From K189A clade bacterium (lineage in GTDB: Bacteria; Pseudomonadota; Gammaproteobacteria; Pseudomonadales; Azotimanducaceae), in the NCBI GenBank assembly GCA_902613475.1, contig CACMHG010000001.1, positions 1 to 64,000 on the forward strand: a stretch of 64,000 bases of DNA, read 5' to 3'. Positions within the stretch are counted from its first letter, which is position 1. Every line of letters begins with the position of its first letter. The notes beneath the pieces are model-generated. The model made no database searches. It saw only the letters and a program-made list of their open reading frames with translations, and was not told where the DNA came from. Of the stretch, positions 28,500 to 40,824 are shown in pieces. The position numbers were made by a program, and so were the translations under genes.

Positions 28500-29497
28500 G
28501 ACTCGTCGGCTTGCAGCAGGGCAGACACGAAGGCTTCTGGCTCGAAGGCTCGCAAATCTTCTATCCCTTCTCCGACGCCAATAAAACGCACCGGGATACG
28601 CTGGGCGCCGAGGGACGGGGATGCAAGCGCAAACAGCACCCCGGCCTTGGCGGTACCGTCCAACTTGGTCACAACCAGACCTGTGAGGGGTATCGTTTCG
28701 TTGAAAAGCTTGACCTGGCTTAGAGCGTTTTGCCCAACCCCGCCGTCGAGTACCAGAATTACTTCGTGAGGCGCTTGAGCATCGAGGCGTTTTACCACGC
28801 GCTCTATTTTGGCCAACTCATCCATCAGCTGGCTTTTAGCCTGAAGTCGGCCCGCTGTATCCACCAGCAGTACATCCACTCCCTTGGCCTGGGCACTTTG
28901 CACGGCATCAAAGGCCACGGAAGCACTGTCAGACCCTTGAGGCTGGGCAATAACGGGAATGTCTTCACGCTGCCCCCAAGACTGCAGTTGTTCCACTGCC
29001 GCCGCACGAAAAGTATCGCCCGCTGCCAACATCACGCTCAAACCTTGGTTTTTAAAACGCTTGGCCAGTTTGCCTATGGTTGTCGTCTTACCAACACCGT
29101 TAACGCCGACAAAGAAAAACACCTTTGGCAGTCCGTCTGCTGCGCGCGGCTCGACGACCAAGGGCTGCGCGACGCCGTCTAAGCGCTGTACCAGTAGCTC
29201 CTGCAGCGCTTGATAAAGAGCCCCCATGTTCGCCAACTCGCGGCGTCCTGCTCGATCGGTCAGTTCGGCAATAATTGCCTGAGTAGTCTCCATGCCAACA
29301 TCGGTCATGAGAAGCGCAGCCTCAAGATCCTCGAGAGCAGATTCGTTAATCTCTTTCTCACCCAGCAACAAGTTGCCAAGCCCCTGGGCTAATTGCTTAC
29401 GGGTCTTAGACAACCCATTGCGCAGCCTGCCGAAGAAGCCCCGATCCGCAGCGGCCTGTGCGTCACCGGATGTAGGAAGGTCTTTCTGCTCAGTCAT
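28496..29497 (-). CDS. ftsY: Signal recognition particle receptor FtsY
   Basis: The 333-residue SRP-type GTPase has G1 GVNGVGKTTT (131-140), DTAGRLQ and the G4 motif TKLDGTAKAG, followed by PVRFIGVGEGIEDLRAFEPEAFV. It docks ribosome-SRP complexes at the membrane SecYEG. The acidic N-terminal A domain of E. coli is short here (about 20 residues), so the protein is of the compact type. The ATG at 29497 is preferred; an in-frame TTG at 29515 adds six residues. Confidence 0.96.
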   Translation of the reverse strand: MTEQKDLPTSGDAQAAADRGFFGRLRNGLSKTRKQLAQGLGNLLLGEKEINESALEDLEAALLMTDVGMETTQAIIAELTDRAGRRELANMGALYQALQELLVQRLDGVAQPLVVEPRAADGLPKVFFFVGVNGVGKTTTIGKLAKRFKNQGLSVMLAAGDTFRAAAVEQLQSWGQREDIPVIAQPQGSDSASVAFDAVQSAQAKGVDVLLVDTAGRLQAKSQLMDELAKIERVVKRLDAQAPHEVILVLDGGVGQNALSQVKLFNETIPLTGLVVTKLDGTAKAGVLFALASPSLGAQRIPVRFIGVGEGIEDLRAFEPEAFVSALLQADES

Positions 29498-29606
29498 GAC
29501 TAGATTCTCTTGCAAACTCGACGACGGAAATCCTGGCTGCCCATCGTCTGCGGTGAATCGATTCTATAGCATTCGCAACCTAAGCTAAGCGCGCGGGTAA
29601 GGTGCA

Positions 29607-30206
29607 TTGAAAAAAAAAGTTCGGCAAGGCAACAGTCAGGAGGTGCGCATTAACAGCGGCGCGCTGCGAGGGCGCAAACTGCTGTTTCCCAACATCGAAG
29701 GGCTGCGCCCGACCCTAGGACGCACCAGGGAAACACTCTTCAACTGGATACGCCCCTCACTCAACAGTGCTAGATGCCTGGACTTATTCGCTGGCTCCGG
29801 TGTTCTGGGCATCGAGGCAGTTTCTATCGGTGCTCAAGAAGCGGTATTTGTTGAGAATAACCCTGCCGCAGCCGACCATATTAAGATGGCCCTCGAGACC
29901 TTCGATTTATCCTCGCGCTGCATCCTGCATGAGGGTGACGCCCTGAATTTTTTGCACGGCTGCGAAGAGCTCTTCGACTTTGTCTTTGTCGACCCCCCAT
30001 TTGCGCAAACTCAGCTGCTGAGCCATGCCGTTACACAGCTGGTTGAGCGCAACCTCGTTCAACAGGCGATCTATCTAGAATTCGAGCCGCAGCAAGAAGC
30101 CACCGTTGCGACCCTCATGAAACAGCACAGCCTGGAGCAACTGAAATCTACCAAGGCCGGCAACACCCGAGCCTGGCTAATTGCGCCGAACCTATCTCAG
30201 GGTTAG
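29607..30206 (+). CDS. rsmD: 16S rRNA (guanine-966-N2)-methyltransferase
   Basis: The 199-residue enzyme shows the N-terminal GALRGRKLLFP, GLRPTLGRTRETLFNW, SAM motif CLDLFAGSGVLGIEA and catalytic DPPF. It methylates G966 of 16S rRNA. The start is a TTG at 29607 followed by nine A residues; no ATG exists nearby, and homologues start at about this point. It is divergent from ftsY, the usual arrangement. Confidence 0.94.
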   Translation: MKKKVRQGNSQEVRINSGALRGRKLLFPNIEGLRPTLGRTRETLFNWIRPSLNSARCLDLFAGSGVLGIEAVSIGAQEAVFVENNPAAADHIKMALETFDLSSRCILHEGDALNFLHGCEELFDFVFVDPPFAQTQLLSHAVTQLVERNLVQQAIYLEFEPQQEATVATLMKQHSLEQLKSTKAGNTRAWLIAPNLSQG

Positions 30207-30257
30207 CATCCGCTACGCTCCTGCGAGCACACTGAGGATTGTTAAGGAAATCACGGC

Positions 30258-30737
30258 ATGGCTGAACGCATCGTCGTCTATCCGGGTTCATTTAACCCGA
30301 TCACCAACGGCCATACCGACTTAGTCGAGCGGGCACTCACTCTCTTTGACCATGTGGTTCTCGCCATTGGCACATCGGCGCAAAAAGACCCGGCGGTGGC
30401 ATTGAAGGATCGAATGGAGCTCTGCCGCGAAGTGCTGGCGCCCTTCGGTAGCCAGGTATCAGTAGAGGGCTTTAATAGCTTGCTGGTGGACTTCGTCAAA
30501 GCCAAGAACACGCGCTTTGTCCTGCGAGGCCTTCGCACCGTGACAGACTTTGACTACGAATTTCAGATGGCGGAAATGAATCGCTCCCTGGATCCGCAGC
30601 TTGAGTACGTCTTTCTGCCGACATCCAGGGATTGCTCGTTTATTTCCTCTACCTTGGTTCGAGAAATATCAGCGCTTGGCGGCGATATCTCTCAGTTCGT
30701 CGACCCAGCAGTGATAGCGGCGCTGAGCAAGGACTAG
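30258..30737 (+). CDS. coaD: Phosphopantetheine adenylyltransferase
   Basis: The 159-residue nucleotidyltransferase catalyses the penultimate step of CoA synthesis. It starts [22 protein letters not shown], containing the (T/H)xGH ATP motif as NGHT (17-20), and ends with the ISSTLVREI signature of the family. [13 protein letters not shown] and [15 protein letters not shown] are also typical. It is convergent with mutM and overlaps it by four bases. The ferredoxin gene often found between coaD and mutM in Pseudomonas is absent. Confidence 0.97.
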   Translation: MAERIVVYPGSFNPITNGHTDLVERALTLFDHVVLAIGTSAQKDPAVALKDRMELCREVLAPFGSQVSVEGFNSLLVDFVKAKNTRFVLRGLRTVTDFDYEFQMAEMNRSLDPQLEYVFLPTSRDCSFISSTLVREISALGGDISQFVDPAVIAALSKD

Positions 30738-31570
30738 CAGACAGGGCGTTTCCAGCTAGAAAATCTCTGGCAGGCCGGGCAATAAACCGTACTGCGCTGG
30801 CCCAATATCTGCAGCTTGAGCGGTGATCCGCAGATACGGCAGCCCTCGCCCTGACGACCGTAAACATTGAGACTTTGCTTGAAATAACCAGGCTGCCCGT
30901 CCGAACCAACGAAATCTCGTAGCGTCGTGCCGCCAACGTTGATGGCATTCGCCAATATGTCTCGAATGGCCGCTGCGAGAAATTGGTAAGCGAATCGACT
31001 AACCTTGTGGGCTGGGGTCGAGGGCCGGATACCAGCGCGAAACAGCGATTCCGCTGCGTAAATGTTGCCCACACCAACCACTACTTTTCCATCCATGATG
31101 TGATTCTTAACCGCCACCTTGCGCCTGCGAGAAGTGGCAAAAAGATAATCACCGGAAAATTCATTACCCAGCGGCTCTGGCCCCAAGTTCTTTAGCAGCC
31201 AGTGCTCTGAGCAGGGATGCGGTGCAAAATGGAAGCTGCCAAAGCGGCGAGGATCGTTATAGCGAAGCCACGGACCATTCTTGATCTCAATGTCGATATG
31301 ATCGTGAGGTCGTGGCGCATCATCGGGTGTTACCACGCGCAAACTTCCGGACATGCCCAGGTGAACCACTAGCGCACCGGTCTCTGTCTCAATCAGGATG
31401 TACTTGGCTCGTCGAGTGACGTTACGGACTTCGCTGCCCGCAAGATGATCGGGCAGGGATACGGGCCATCGAAGACGCGTTTCGCGGACGTGAATCCGCT
31501 CAATCGTCTGGCCGCTTAAAAAGGGCTCGATTCCCCGTCGAGTCGTTTCGACTTCCGGGAGCTCAGGCAT
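30734..31570 (-). CDS. mutM: Formamidopyrimidine-DNA glycosylase
   Basis: The 278-residue glycosylase/lyase removes 8-oxoguanine. After Met removal the N-terminus is [12 protein letters not shown], with the catalytic proline and Glu. The helix-two-turn-helix [26 protein letters not shown] and the C-terminal zinc finger [11 protein letters not shown]...YCPACQ (four Cys) are complete. It lies three bases after rpmG, so it is probably co-transcribed with rpmB-rpmG. Confidence 0.96.
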   Translation of the reverse strand: MPELPEVETTRRGIEPFLSGQTIERIHVRETRLRWPVSLPDHLAGSEVRNVTRRAKYILIETETGALVVHLGMSGSLRVVTPDDAPRPHDHIDIEIKNGPWLRYNDPRRFGSFHFAPHPCSEHWLLKNLGPEPLGNEFSGDYLFATSRRRKVAVKNHIMDGKVVVGVGNIYAAESLFRAGIRPSTPAHKVSRFAYQFLAAAIRDILANAINVGGTTLRDFVGSDGQPGYFKQSLNVYGRQGEGCRICGSPLKLQILGQRSTVYCPACQRFSSWKRPVC

Positions 31571-31573
31571 CTT

Positions 31574-31729
31574 CTACTTGATTTTGCCTTCTTTGTAGAT
31601 CACATGCTTTCGGACGACAGGATCGTACTTTTTGATCTCCATTTTGTCCGGCGTGTTCTTTTTGTTTTTGTCCGTGGTGTAGTAATGGCCCGTGCCAGCA
31701 CTTGAAACCAATTTGATCTTGTCTCGCAT
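31574..31729 (-). CDS. rpmG: 50S ribosomal protein L33
   Basis: A 51-residue reading frame, [20 protein letters not shown] at its start and ending in VIYKEGKIK, is the standard L33. It lacks the CxxC zinc motif pairs, so it is the zinc-free type common in proteobacteria. It lies between rpmB and mutM; rpmB-rpmG is a universally conserved pair. Confidence 0.96.
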   Translation of the reverse strand: MRDKIKLVSSAGTGHYYTTDKNKKNTPDKMEIKKYDPVVRKHVIYKEGKIK

Positions 31730-31768
31730 GACTTATCTCCCTGTGTGTCGCGACGCTAGCTTGGCGAT

Positions 31769-32005
31769 CTAAACTTTGTGCCCGGCAGCGCGGACGTCTT
31801 TTAGCACCTCATCGATGCCTTTCTTATCGATAATGCGCATTCCGTTCGAAGAAACACGCAGCTTCACATAGCGTTTCTCTGTCTCTACCCAAAAGCGATG
31901 GGTATGCAGGTTCGGCAAAAATCGACGTCGCGTCTTATTCATAGCATGGCTGACGTTGTTCCCAGCCATCGGGCGTTTGCCTGTTACTTGGCATACTTTG
32001 GACAT
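31769..32005 (-). CDS. rpmB: 50S ribosomal protein L28
   Basis: The 78-residue protein ([20 protein letters not shown] at the start, then [21 protein letters not shown]) is a textbook L28. It has only one cysteine near the start, so it is the zinc-free type. GGAACTCC sits just before the ATG and a strong sigma70 promoter is found 30 bases further upstream. It heads the rpmB-rpmG-mutM run. Confidence 0.97.
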   Translation of the reverse strand: MSKVCQVTGKRPMAGNNVSHAMNKTRRRFLPNLHTHRFWVETEKRYVKLRVSSNGMRIIDKKGIDEVLKDVRAAGHKV

Positions 32006-32034
32006 AGTAGGAGTTCCAAAAAATTCGAGGCGCG

Positions 32035-32063
32035 TTTATACCAAAGTGGCCCTAACAGGGCAA
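32035..32063 (-). promoter_or_regulatory. Sigma70 promoter for rpmB-rpmG(-mutM)
   Basis: On the minus strand a -35 TTGCCC (32058-32063), a 17-base spacer and a -10 TATAAA (32035-32040), with TGG just ahead of the -10 (extended -10), stand 30 bases before the rpmB ATG. Hexamers, spacing and position all fit a strong housekeeping promoter. Confidence 0.7.
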
Positions 32064-32080
32064 CAAAGATTGTGCTGGGC

Positions 32081-32812
32081 TCAAAGCAAACCCCTCAGCT
32101 GAAGCGATACCCATGTGTTGGCACTTACCACCACATGATCGAGCAGCCGTATTTCCACCTGTTCGAGAAGGTCAAAAAGTGAGCGCGTCAACCCAATGTC
32201 TGCCTGACTGGGTTCTGCGTTCCCAGACGGGTGGTTGTGACAAACAATCAGCGCCGCTGCGTTTAATTCGAGCCCACGTTTCAACACTTCGCGAGCGTGC
32301 ACATGGGTGCGGTCAATGGATCCTCGAAACAAAATCTCGAAGGCAATATGTTCATGCTTGGCGTTGAGAAACATACACCCGAACGCCTCGTAACCCAAAT
32401 GCCCCAAGCGCTTGCGCAGGAACCTGGCGACGGCCGCTGGCTCGTTGAAGCTCTGCGTGCGTTTCAGCTGGACTTCCGTTTCTCTGACGCTGAGTTCATG
32501 TATCGCCTTTAGTCGCGCCGCCTTGGCAGGACCCACGCCACGGACTGCTAGCAGCTGCTGGATGGGCGCGGCCAAAAGTGCGTGAACGCTCCCAAACTCT
32601 TTCAGTATTCGCTGCGAGAGCAAAACCGCATTTTCGCCGGGTAATCCGCTGGCAAGGCATAGGGCTAGCAGCTCGGCAGTTGACATCTGTGCAGCCCCAT
32701 AGCGAGCCATTCTGGCGCGCGGCTGCTCGTCTTCCAGCCAGTTAGCAATTACGCTGCTCGCCGCTTCAATGTTACCCTTGCTACGTAAATCATCGGGGTG
32801 TTTCGCAGTCAT
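32081..32812 (-). CDS. radC: RadC-family JAB1/MPN protein
   Basis: The 243-residue protein has an N-terminal helix-hairpin-helix part (SVHALLAAPIQQLLAVRGVGPAKAARL) and a C-terminal JAMM domain with the metal motif HNHPSGNAEPSQADIGLT. Despite the name, a role in DNA repair is not established; members look like metal-dependent isopeptidase-fold proteins. It is divergent from coaBC, as in most gammaproteobacteria. Confidence 0.94.
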   Translation of the reverse strand: MTAKHPDDLRSKGNIEAASSVIANWLEDEQPRARMARYGAAQMSTAELLALCLASGLPGENAVLLSQRILKEFGSVHALLAAPIQQLLAVRGVGPAKAARLKAIHELSVRETEVQLKRTQSFNEPAAVARFLRKRLGHLGYEAFGCMFLNAKHEHIAFEILFRGSIDRTHVHAREVLKRGLELNAAALIVCHNHPSGNAEPSQADIGLTRSLFDLLEQVEIRLLDHVVVSANTWVSLQLRGLL

Positions 32813-32905
32813 TCACTTTCCTTGTGTTAGGTAATGGTGTGATAAGCGCCTCTAACAGGGACCCGATGCCGCTTTTTGTTTGTGCATTACACAGAGGTAT
32901 GGGCA

Positions 32906-34147
32906 ATGCCCGAACGATCGGATCTGTCAGGTCAAAATATTCTGCTGGGAATCACTGGCGGAATTGCCGCCTACAAAACGCCAATGCTTGTGCGCCAACT
33001 CATTGAGGCTGGTGCGAATATTCAGGTAGTGATGAGCGAAAATGCCCATCGTTTTGTGACTTCGACGACACTTCAGGCCGTCAGCGGCAACCCTGTGAGG
33101 GACGACCTGTGGGATCCAGCGGCAGAAGCTGCCATGGGCCATATCGAGTTGGCACGATGGGCGGACCAAATTCTTATTGCTCCCGCGACAGCAAATGCCA
33201 TCGCGAGACTTGCCGCAGGCGATGCCTCTAATCTGCTGTACACCCTATGTCTGGCGAGCACTGCACCCATCAGCCTTGCGCCGGCCATGAACCAGCAGAT
33301 GTTTCAACATCCGGCCGTGCAGCGAAATCTTGCCACGCTAACCGCGGATGGCTGTCACGTGATTGGCCCAGACAGCGGTGATCAGGCCTGCGGTGATCAG
33401 GGTCCAGGACGCATGACCGAGCCAGAAGACCTTGTTTTCGCCTTGGCGCAACCCAAACAGCCCTGGGCGGGATCGAGGGGTCCTCTCTCCGGTCGCACTG
33501 TGATCGTAACCACAGGCCCCACCCGCGAGGCCATCGACCCAGTACGCTACATCAGCAATCACAGCTCAGGGCTGCAGGGGATGGCGATCGCCGACGCCGC
33601 CAAACAGGCTGGGGCAGACGTGATTTTGGTAGCGGGCCCAGGGGTGGCTGAGTCATCCCCAGATATGCAGCGCATTGACATAACCAGTGCCCAAGAAATG
33701 CATGCCAAGGTGCATGAGCACCTCGCCGCGGCAGATATCTTCATCGGTGTCGCCGCCGTTGCGGACTATCGTCCAGCGAGCCCAGAGGAAAAAAAGATCA
33801 AGCGTCATCTGAAAGCTGATGAAGACGTGAAGCTCTCGCTGATAGAGAATCCTGACATCATCGCCAGCGTCGTTAGAGCCAAACAGGCCAAAGTCGTCGT
33901 CGGCTTTGCGGCTGAGACCCACGACACCCTACAAAACGCTCGCGACAAACGTGTTCGCAAGGGGCTAGACGCCATTGTGGTTAACGACGTCTCTGATCAA
34001 AGCATTGGTTTCAACAGCCGCGACAATGAGGTGACGCTTATTCACGAAGGCGGAGACATCCACTTTGGCAAGCAGTCGAAAACAGCCATCGCTCAACAAC
34101 TTATGGAGCAAGTGGTTGAACTTTTCGCAGCAAAAATCGAACTTTGA
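32906..34147 (+). CDS. coaBC: Bifunctional phosphopantothenoylcysteine decarboxylase/synthetase
   Basis: The 413-residue fusion protein carries an N-terminal flavin decarboxylase (CoaC: LLGITGGIAAYKTPMLVRQL, and MNQQMFQHPAV with the conserved Asn) and a C-terminal CTP-dependent synthetase (CoaB: TTGPTREAIDPVRYISNHSSG). It makes 4'-phosphopantetheine, which CoaD (30.3 kb) then adenylates. The ATG at 32906 has AGAGG upstream; an earlier ATG at 32876 adds ten residues. The usual next gene, dut, is missing and algC follows after 40 bases. Confidence 0.95.
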   Translation: MPERSDLSGQNILLGITGGIAAYKTPMLVRQLIEAGANIQVVMSENAHRFVTSTTLQAVSGNPVRDDLWDPAAEAAMGHIELARWADQILIAPATANAIARLAAGDASNLLYTLCLASTAPISLAPAMNQQMFQHPAVQRNLATLTADGCHVIGPDSGDQACGDQGPGRMTEPEDLVFALAQPKQPWAGSRGPLSGRTVIVTTGPTREAIDPVRYISNHSSGLQGMAIADAAKQAGADVILVAGPGVAESSPDMQRIDITSAQEMHAKVHEHLAAADIFIGVAAVADYRPASPEEKKIKRHLKADEDVKLSLIENPDIIASVVRAKQAKVVVGFAAETHDTLQNARDKRVRKGLDAIVVNDVSDQSIGFNSRDNEVTLIHEGGDIHFGKQSKTAIAQQLMEQVVELFAAKIEL

Positions 34148-34187
34148 ATTGCACCCACTGACAAACAATTAGAAGGCTAACAGCACC

Positions 34188-37138
<2,951 letters not shown>

Positions 37139-37156
37139 GGGTTAGCTGTAAAGAAC

Positions 37157-37798
37157 CTATAAAACACAGTACTGCCGGGTATAGGCGTGCATCGCCTGTA
37201 AAACGTCGGACTCGGCATCCGTCTCCTGCAGGTAGCCAATCACGTCAGTGACATGGGCGATGCTGACCACGGGAGCAGCCAGCTCCTGCGCCAGGTCTGC
37301 CACCGCGGTTTGGCCGGCATCAGCCATGACTTCCGCACGATCCAGCGCAACCACCACACCCGCAACATCAGCCCCCTGGGCGCGAATTAACTCCGCTGCA
37401 CCGCGTATGGCCTTACCAGAGGTAAGCACGTCATCGAGCATTAGCACCCGACCGACGACCGACGCCCCCACCAGCAATCCGCCCTCGCCATGATCCTTGG
37501 CCTCCTTGCGGTTATAGGCCACCCCCACATCGACAACCCGTTCAGCAAGGGCCAGCGAGGTGGCAACGGCAATGGGAATACCTTTGTAGGCGGGCCCGAA
37601 AATCAGGTCGAATTCGATGCCAGACTGCAGTACCGCGTCGGCGTATGCTGCGCCAAGCCGCGCATAGGCTGCACCGGAGGAGACCGAGCCAAGATTGAAG
37701 AAGTACGGACTTTGGCGCCCAGAATTTAACGTGAAAGTGCCGAACTTCAGCACATCTTGGCTGACGAGAAACTCGATAAAGTTTTGCTTGTCTGTCAT
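37157..37798 (-). CDS. pyrE: Orotate phosphoribosyltransferase
   Basis: The 213-residue enzyme joins orotate to PRPP in pyrimidine synthesis. The PRPP-binding motif is VLMLDDVLTSGKA; FGPAYKGIPIAVA and YNRKEAKDHGEGG form the active-site flexible loop. It follows rph on the minus strand with a 48-base gap, the pair being conserved widely (rph-pyrE). No attenuator-like terminator is obvious in that gap. Confidence 0.97.
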   Translation of the reverse strand: MTDKQNFIEFLVSQDVLKFGTFTLNSGRQSPYFFNLGSVSSGAAYARLGAAYADAVLQSGIEFDLIFGPAYKGIPIAVATSLALAERVVDVGVAYNRKEAKDHGEGGLLVGASVVGRVLMLDDVLTSGKAIRGAAELIRAQGADVAGVVVALDRAEVMADAGQTAVADLAQELAAPVVSIAHVTDVIGYLQETDAESDVLQAMHAYTRQYCVL

Positions 37799-37846
37799 AG
37801 AGGTTGCTCTCGATCTCTGCGCCGACCATCGCTAGCGCTTATTTCC

Positions 37847-38551
37847 CTAACTGTCTGCTGCCAAAGCCGCCTGCTGCAGCTGCAGTAGCTCTTCGGTGCC
37901 TTTTTCTGCTAACTCGATCAGTGACGCTAGTTCGGTCTTGGTGAAGGGGGCGACTTCGCCGGTGCCCTGCAGCTCGATAAAACCATCGCCAAGGCGCACC
38001 ACGTTCATATCGGTTTCAGCGTTTGAATCCTCGGCGTAATCGAGGTCGAGTACCGGTGTGCCCTGGTAAATTCCCACGCTCACCGAGGAGACAAAACCTA
38101 CCAAAGCATCCTCTGCAGGAATGCTTCGCACCGCATCCGCCAAGGCCAGGGCGCCTCCGGTAATCGACGCTGTGCGGGTTCCCCCGTCTGCTTGAATCAC
38201 GTCACAGTCAATACGGATGGTTCGCTCACCGAGGTTTTTCATATCGACCATGGCGCGCAAAGACCGGCCAATAAGCCGCTGAATTTCCACCGTACGACCG
38301 CTTTGTTTGCCACGTGCGGCTTCACGGTCATTGCGGCTATTCGTGGCGCCAGGCAGCATGCCGTACTCTGCTGTTACCCATCCCTCGCCGCGACCGCGCA
38401 AGAAACCTGGCACCGAGTTCTCAACAGATGCGGTGCATATCACCTTGGTATCACCAAATTCCACCAGCACCGAACCAGCCGCATGCTTAGTGAACTGGCG
38501 GGTGAAGCGAATCTGTCTCAGCTCGTCGTTGGCTCGGCCGCTGGGTCGCAT
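37847..38551 (-). CDS. rph: Ribonuclease PH
   Basis: The 234-residue phosphorolytic exonuclease trims tRNA 3' ends. [43 protein letters not shown] is cut here in description; the key segments are [11 protein letters not shown], the phosphate site in [16 protein letters not shown], and [17 protein letters not shown]. The ATG at 38551 has AGGAAA upstream; an earlier in-frame start at 38578 adds nine residues. It is divergent from yicC across 251 bases. Confidence 0.96.
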   Translation of the reverse strand: MRPSGRANDELRQIRFTRQFTKHAAGSVLVEFGDTKVICTASVENSVPGFLRGRGEGWVTAEYGMLPGATNSRNDREAARGKQSGRTVEIQRLIGRSLRAMVDMKNLGERTIRIDCDVIQADGGTRTASITGGALALADAVRSIPAEDALVGFVSSVSVGIYQGTPVLDLDYAEDSNAETDMNVVRLGDGFIELQGTGEVAPFTKTELASLIELAEKGTEELLQLQQAALAADS

Positions 38552-38767
38552 AGGGTTTCCTTGTTTGTTACGTATCACTGCCTGAATTTCCTAAAACTAA
38601 GATCGAACTAGGGCGGATCAAGACGCTGAAATCATCATTACCCGGACAGCCGGAGAACCGTATGTAAGTTCGCGTGGCGACACAATAGATAGGCCGCAAA
38701 TTTTTGCTTGCACGGGCCATTTGCCACCCAGCGAATGCGTTAGACTCGATACTCCCAAGCAGTAATT

Positions 38768-38781
38768 TTGATCAATATCAC
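38768..38781 (+). promoter_or_regulatory. Possible FNR/Anr-type box upstream of yicC
   Basis: TTGAT, four bases, ATCAC matches nine of the ten conserved positions of the FNR/Anr palindrome (TTGAT-N4-ATCAA). It ends 21 bases before the yicC ATG, which would suit a repressor more than an activator. It may equally be a chance match in this relatively AT-rich gap. Confidence 0.25.
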
Positions 38782-38802
38782 TTGACCAGTCCTAGGGGGA
38801 TC

Positions 38803-39672
38803 ATGAGCAACGTTTTCAGCATGACTGGCTTCGCCCGCGTAGAGCATAAGTCACCAGATTTTCAGTTGGTGTGGGAGCTGCGAACGGTCAATCAAAGATT
38901 TTTAGAAACGACGTTTCGACTTCCCGAAGCACTCAGAGGCATAGAGCAGTCACTGCGAGAGTGTGCAAGACAGGCACTGACGCGCGGCAAGCTGGACGCT
39001 AGCCTGAAACTGGAAGCCAACACAGCCGATCACAGTTTTACCGTAAACGAGCCGTTGCTAGATGCACTGCTTGCCGCGGCCACCGCGATTGAGCTGAAGG
39101 CACCTCAAACAGCACCACTGTCGAAAAGTCAGCTTCTAGCGTGGCCCGGCGTGCTGCATCAGTCCAAGACCGGGGAAAGCGACTTAGCGATGGCCGCTAC
39201 CACACTCTTTGAGCGAGGTTTGGATGAGCTTATTGCCGCTCGCGCCGAGGAAGGCTCGAAATTACAGACCATCGTGCGCCGCGCATTGGAGGATGTAGAC
39301 GCTCAGATTCAGCAGCTCGAACCCCTGGCTCAAACGCTACCGGCCAGACAGCGCCAGAAACTTCAGGATCGCGTCGACGAACTTACGATAAAGGTTGATG
39401 CTGAGCGCCTGGCCCAAGAGGTAGTGCTGCTGGCGCAAAAGGCTGACATACGAGAAGAACTAGATCGCTTGCGCCTTCATGTCACTCAGGGCCTAGACCT
39501 CATCGCAGGCCCAGGTCCCCACGGACGCCGATTGGACTTTCTGACCCAAGAGCTTAATCGCGAGGCGAATACCCTGGGCGCAAAGTCGGTTTGCGCCGAG
39601 ACCTCGGCCGCCTCGATAGAGTTAAAGGTGATCATTGAGCAAATCCGCGAGCAGGTACAGAACATCGAATGA
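38803..39672 (+). CDS. yicC: YicC-family endoribonuclease/stress protein
   Basis: The 289-residue protein starts SMTGFARVEHKSPDFQLVWELRTVNQRFLE in type, with the conserved SMTGFA, the middle coiled region (ARQRQKLQDRVDELTIKVDAERLAQE), and ends GRRLDFLTQELNREANTLGAKS, the YicC and DUF1732 signatures. YicC proteins have been shown to cleave RNA in some bacteria, affecting small-RNA turnover. The ATG at 38803 has AGGGGG at proper distance. gmk follows after 161 bases without a clear signal. Confidence 0.93.
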   Translation: MSNVFSMTGFARVEHKSPDFQLVWELRTVNQRFLETTFRLPEALRGIEQSLRECARQALTRGKLDASLKLEANTADHSFTVNEPLLDALLAAATAIELKAPQTAPLSKSQLLAWPGVLHQSKTGESDLAMAATTLFERGLDELIAARAEEGSKLQTIVRRALEDVDAQIQQLEPLAQTLPARQRQKLQDRVDELTIKVDAERLAQEVVLLAQKADIREELDRLRLHVTQGLDLIAGPGPHGRRLDFLTQELNREANTLGAKSVCAETSAASIELKVIIEQIREQVQNIE

Positions 39673-39833
39673 GAGGGGAAACCACCTACGCATTTGCGGC
39701 GCAGCGACTGGGCATTCCAAGATGACCTCGATACACTTGGGAAAGGAATACGCCCACGCCACTTAAAAGTTTTCGCCCAACGAAAATCTCAGGCAAGGCG
39801 AACCCGTGAGACAGAAGAATACGTAATAACACC

Positions 39834-40451
39834 ATGCATACTGGCAATTTCTTTCTTGTATCAGCGCCTTCAGGTGCCGGCAAAACATCCATCGTTAACG
39901 CGGCACTTGCTGCCGATGAACAGCTTGTGGTTTCTGTAAGCCACACCACTCGACCTGCCAGAGGCGGTGAGGTGGATGGCGAAAACTACCACTTCGTCAG
40001 TGACGACTTGTTTTCGCAAATGGTCGACAAGGCGGATTTTTTGGAACACGCAAATGTGTTCGGCAAGCGCTATGGCACCTCCAAGGCCGAGGTGGCCAAC
40101 AAACGTGATCAGGGCCAAGACGTGATTCTTGAAATTGATTGGCAGGGTGCACAACAAGTGCGCGAAGCAATGCCCCAGGCGATCAGTGTCTTTATTTTGC
40201 CGCCCTCGGTTGAAGCCCTGGCGGCTCGATTGACTTCTCGGGATGAGGATACTCAAGAGAGCATCGAGAAACGGCTTAGCGAAGCGAAACTCGACATGTC
40301 CCAGGCTGAACATTTTGATTATCTGGTGGTCAACGAGGACTTTGACCACGCAGTCCAGGACTTTATCGCGATAGTGCGCGCAGCGCGCCTGCAAAAAAAC
40401 GTGCAGCTGCAGCATCCGGCGGTCAAAACGCTCGTGCATACAGGTGAATAA
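39834..40451 (+). CDS. gmk: Guanylate kinase
   Basis: The 205-residue enzyme phosphorylates GMP to GDP. The P-loop is APSGAGKT (11-18); SVSHTTRPARGGEVDGENYHFVS and the GMP-site YGTSKAEV follow. It lies ahead of rpoZ and spoT, the universal gmk-rpoZ-spoT order that links guanine nucleotide supply to (p)ppGpp turnover. Confidence 0.97.
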   Translation: MHTGNFFLVSAPSGAGKTSIVNAALAADEQLVVSVSHTTRPARGGEVDGENYHFVSDDLFSQMVDKADFLEHANVFGKRYGTSKAEVANKRDQGQDVILEIDWQGAQQVREAMPQAISVFILPPSVEALAARLTSRDEDTQESIEKRLSEAKLDMSQAEHFDYLVVNEDFDHAVQDFIAIVRAARLQKNVQLQHPAVKTLVHTGE

Positions 40452-40463
40452 ACATCGGCGATC

Positions 40464-40492
40464 TTGTACTTATTTTTGGCAGTCTGTATTCT
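40464..40492 (+). promoter_or_regulatory. Sigma70 promoter for rpoZ-spoT
   Basis: A -35 TTGTAC (40464-40469), exactly 17 bases, and a -10 TATTCT (40487-40492) lie in the 76-base gap between gmk and rpoZ, 35 bases before the rpoZ ATG. Both hexamers match consensus in at least four positions with ideal spacing, so rpoZ-spoT probably has its own promoter besides read-through from gmk. Confidence 0.6.
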
Positions 40493-40527
40493 CGCTGATA
40501 ACTCCCTGCACCTAACGCGAGTATTTC

Positions 40528-40824
40528 ATGGCCCGTATTACCGTCGAAGATTGTTTAGATCATGTAGATAACCGGTTTGACTTGGTCATGCTCGCAAGCC
40601 GACGTGCCAGAGCGCTGCGTAACTACAATACCCAAGCACTTGTTGAAGAGGAAAACGACAAGCCAACGGTAGTCGCCCTGCGAGAGATAGCCAAGGGCGT
40701 GATGAGCCACGAACTATTGGATAGCCAAGAAATCTCACCAGACGACGAAGAGGTCAACACAGACTTCAGCATCTCAAACTTGAGCGCAGGTCCGCTGGGA
40801 GACGATGAGCCTGCAGCAGACTGA
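40528..40824 (+). CDS. rpoZ: RNA polymerase omega subunit
   Basis: The 98-residue protein starts [20 protein letters not shown] and includes LASRRARAL and [15 protein letters not shown], the omega signatures. It binds the beta' subunit and forms part of ppGpp site 1. Its last 20 bases overlap the spoT start, so the two are coupled in translation. Confidence 0.97.
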   Translation: MARITVEDCLDHVDNRFDLVMLASRRARALRNYNTQALVEEENDKPTVVALREIAKGVMSHELLDSQEISPDDEEVNTDFSISNLSAGPLGDDEPAAD

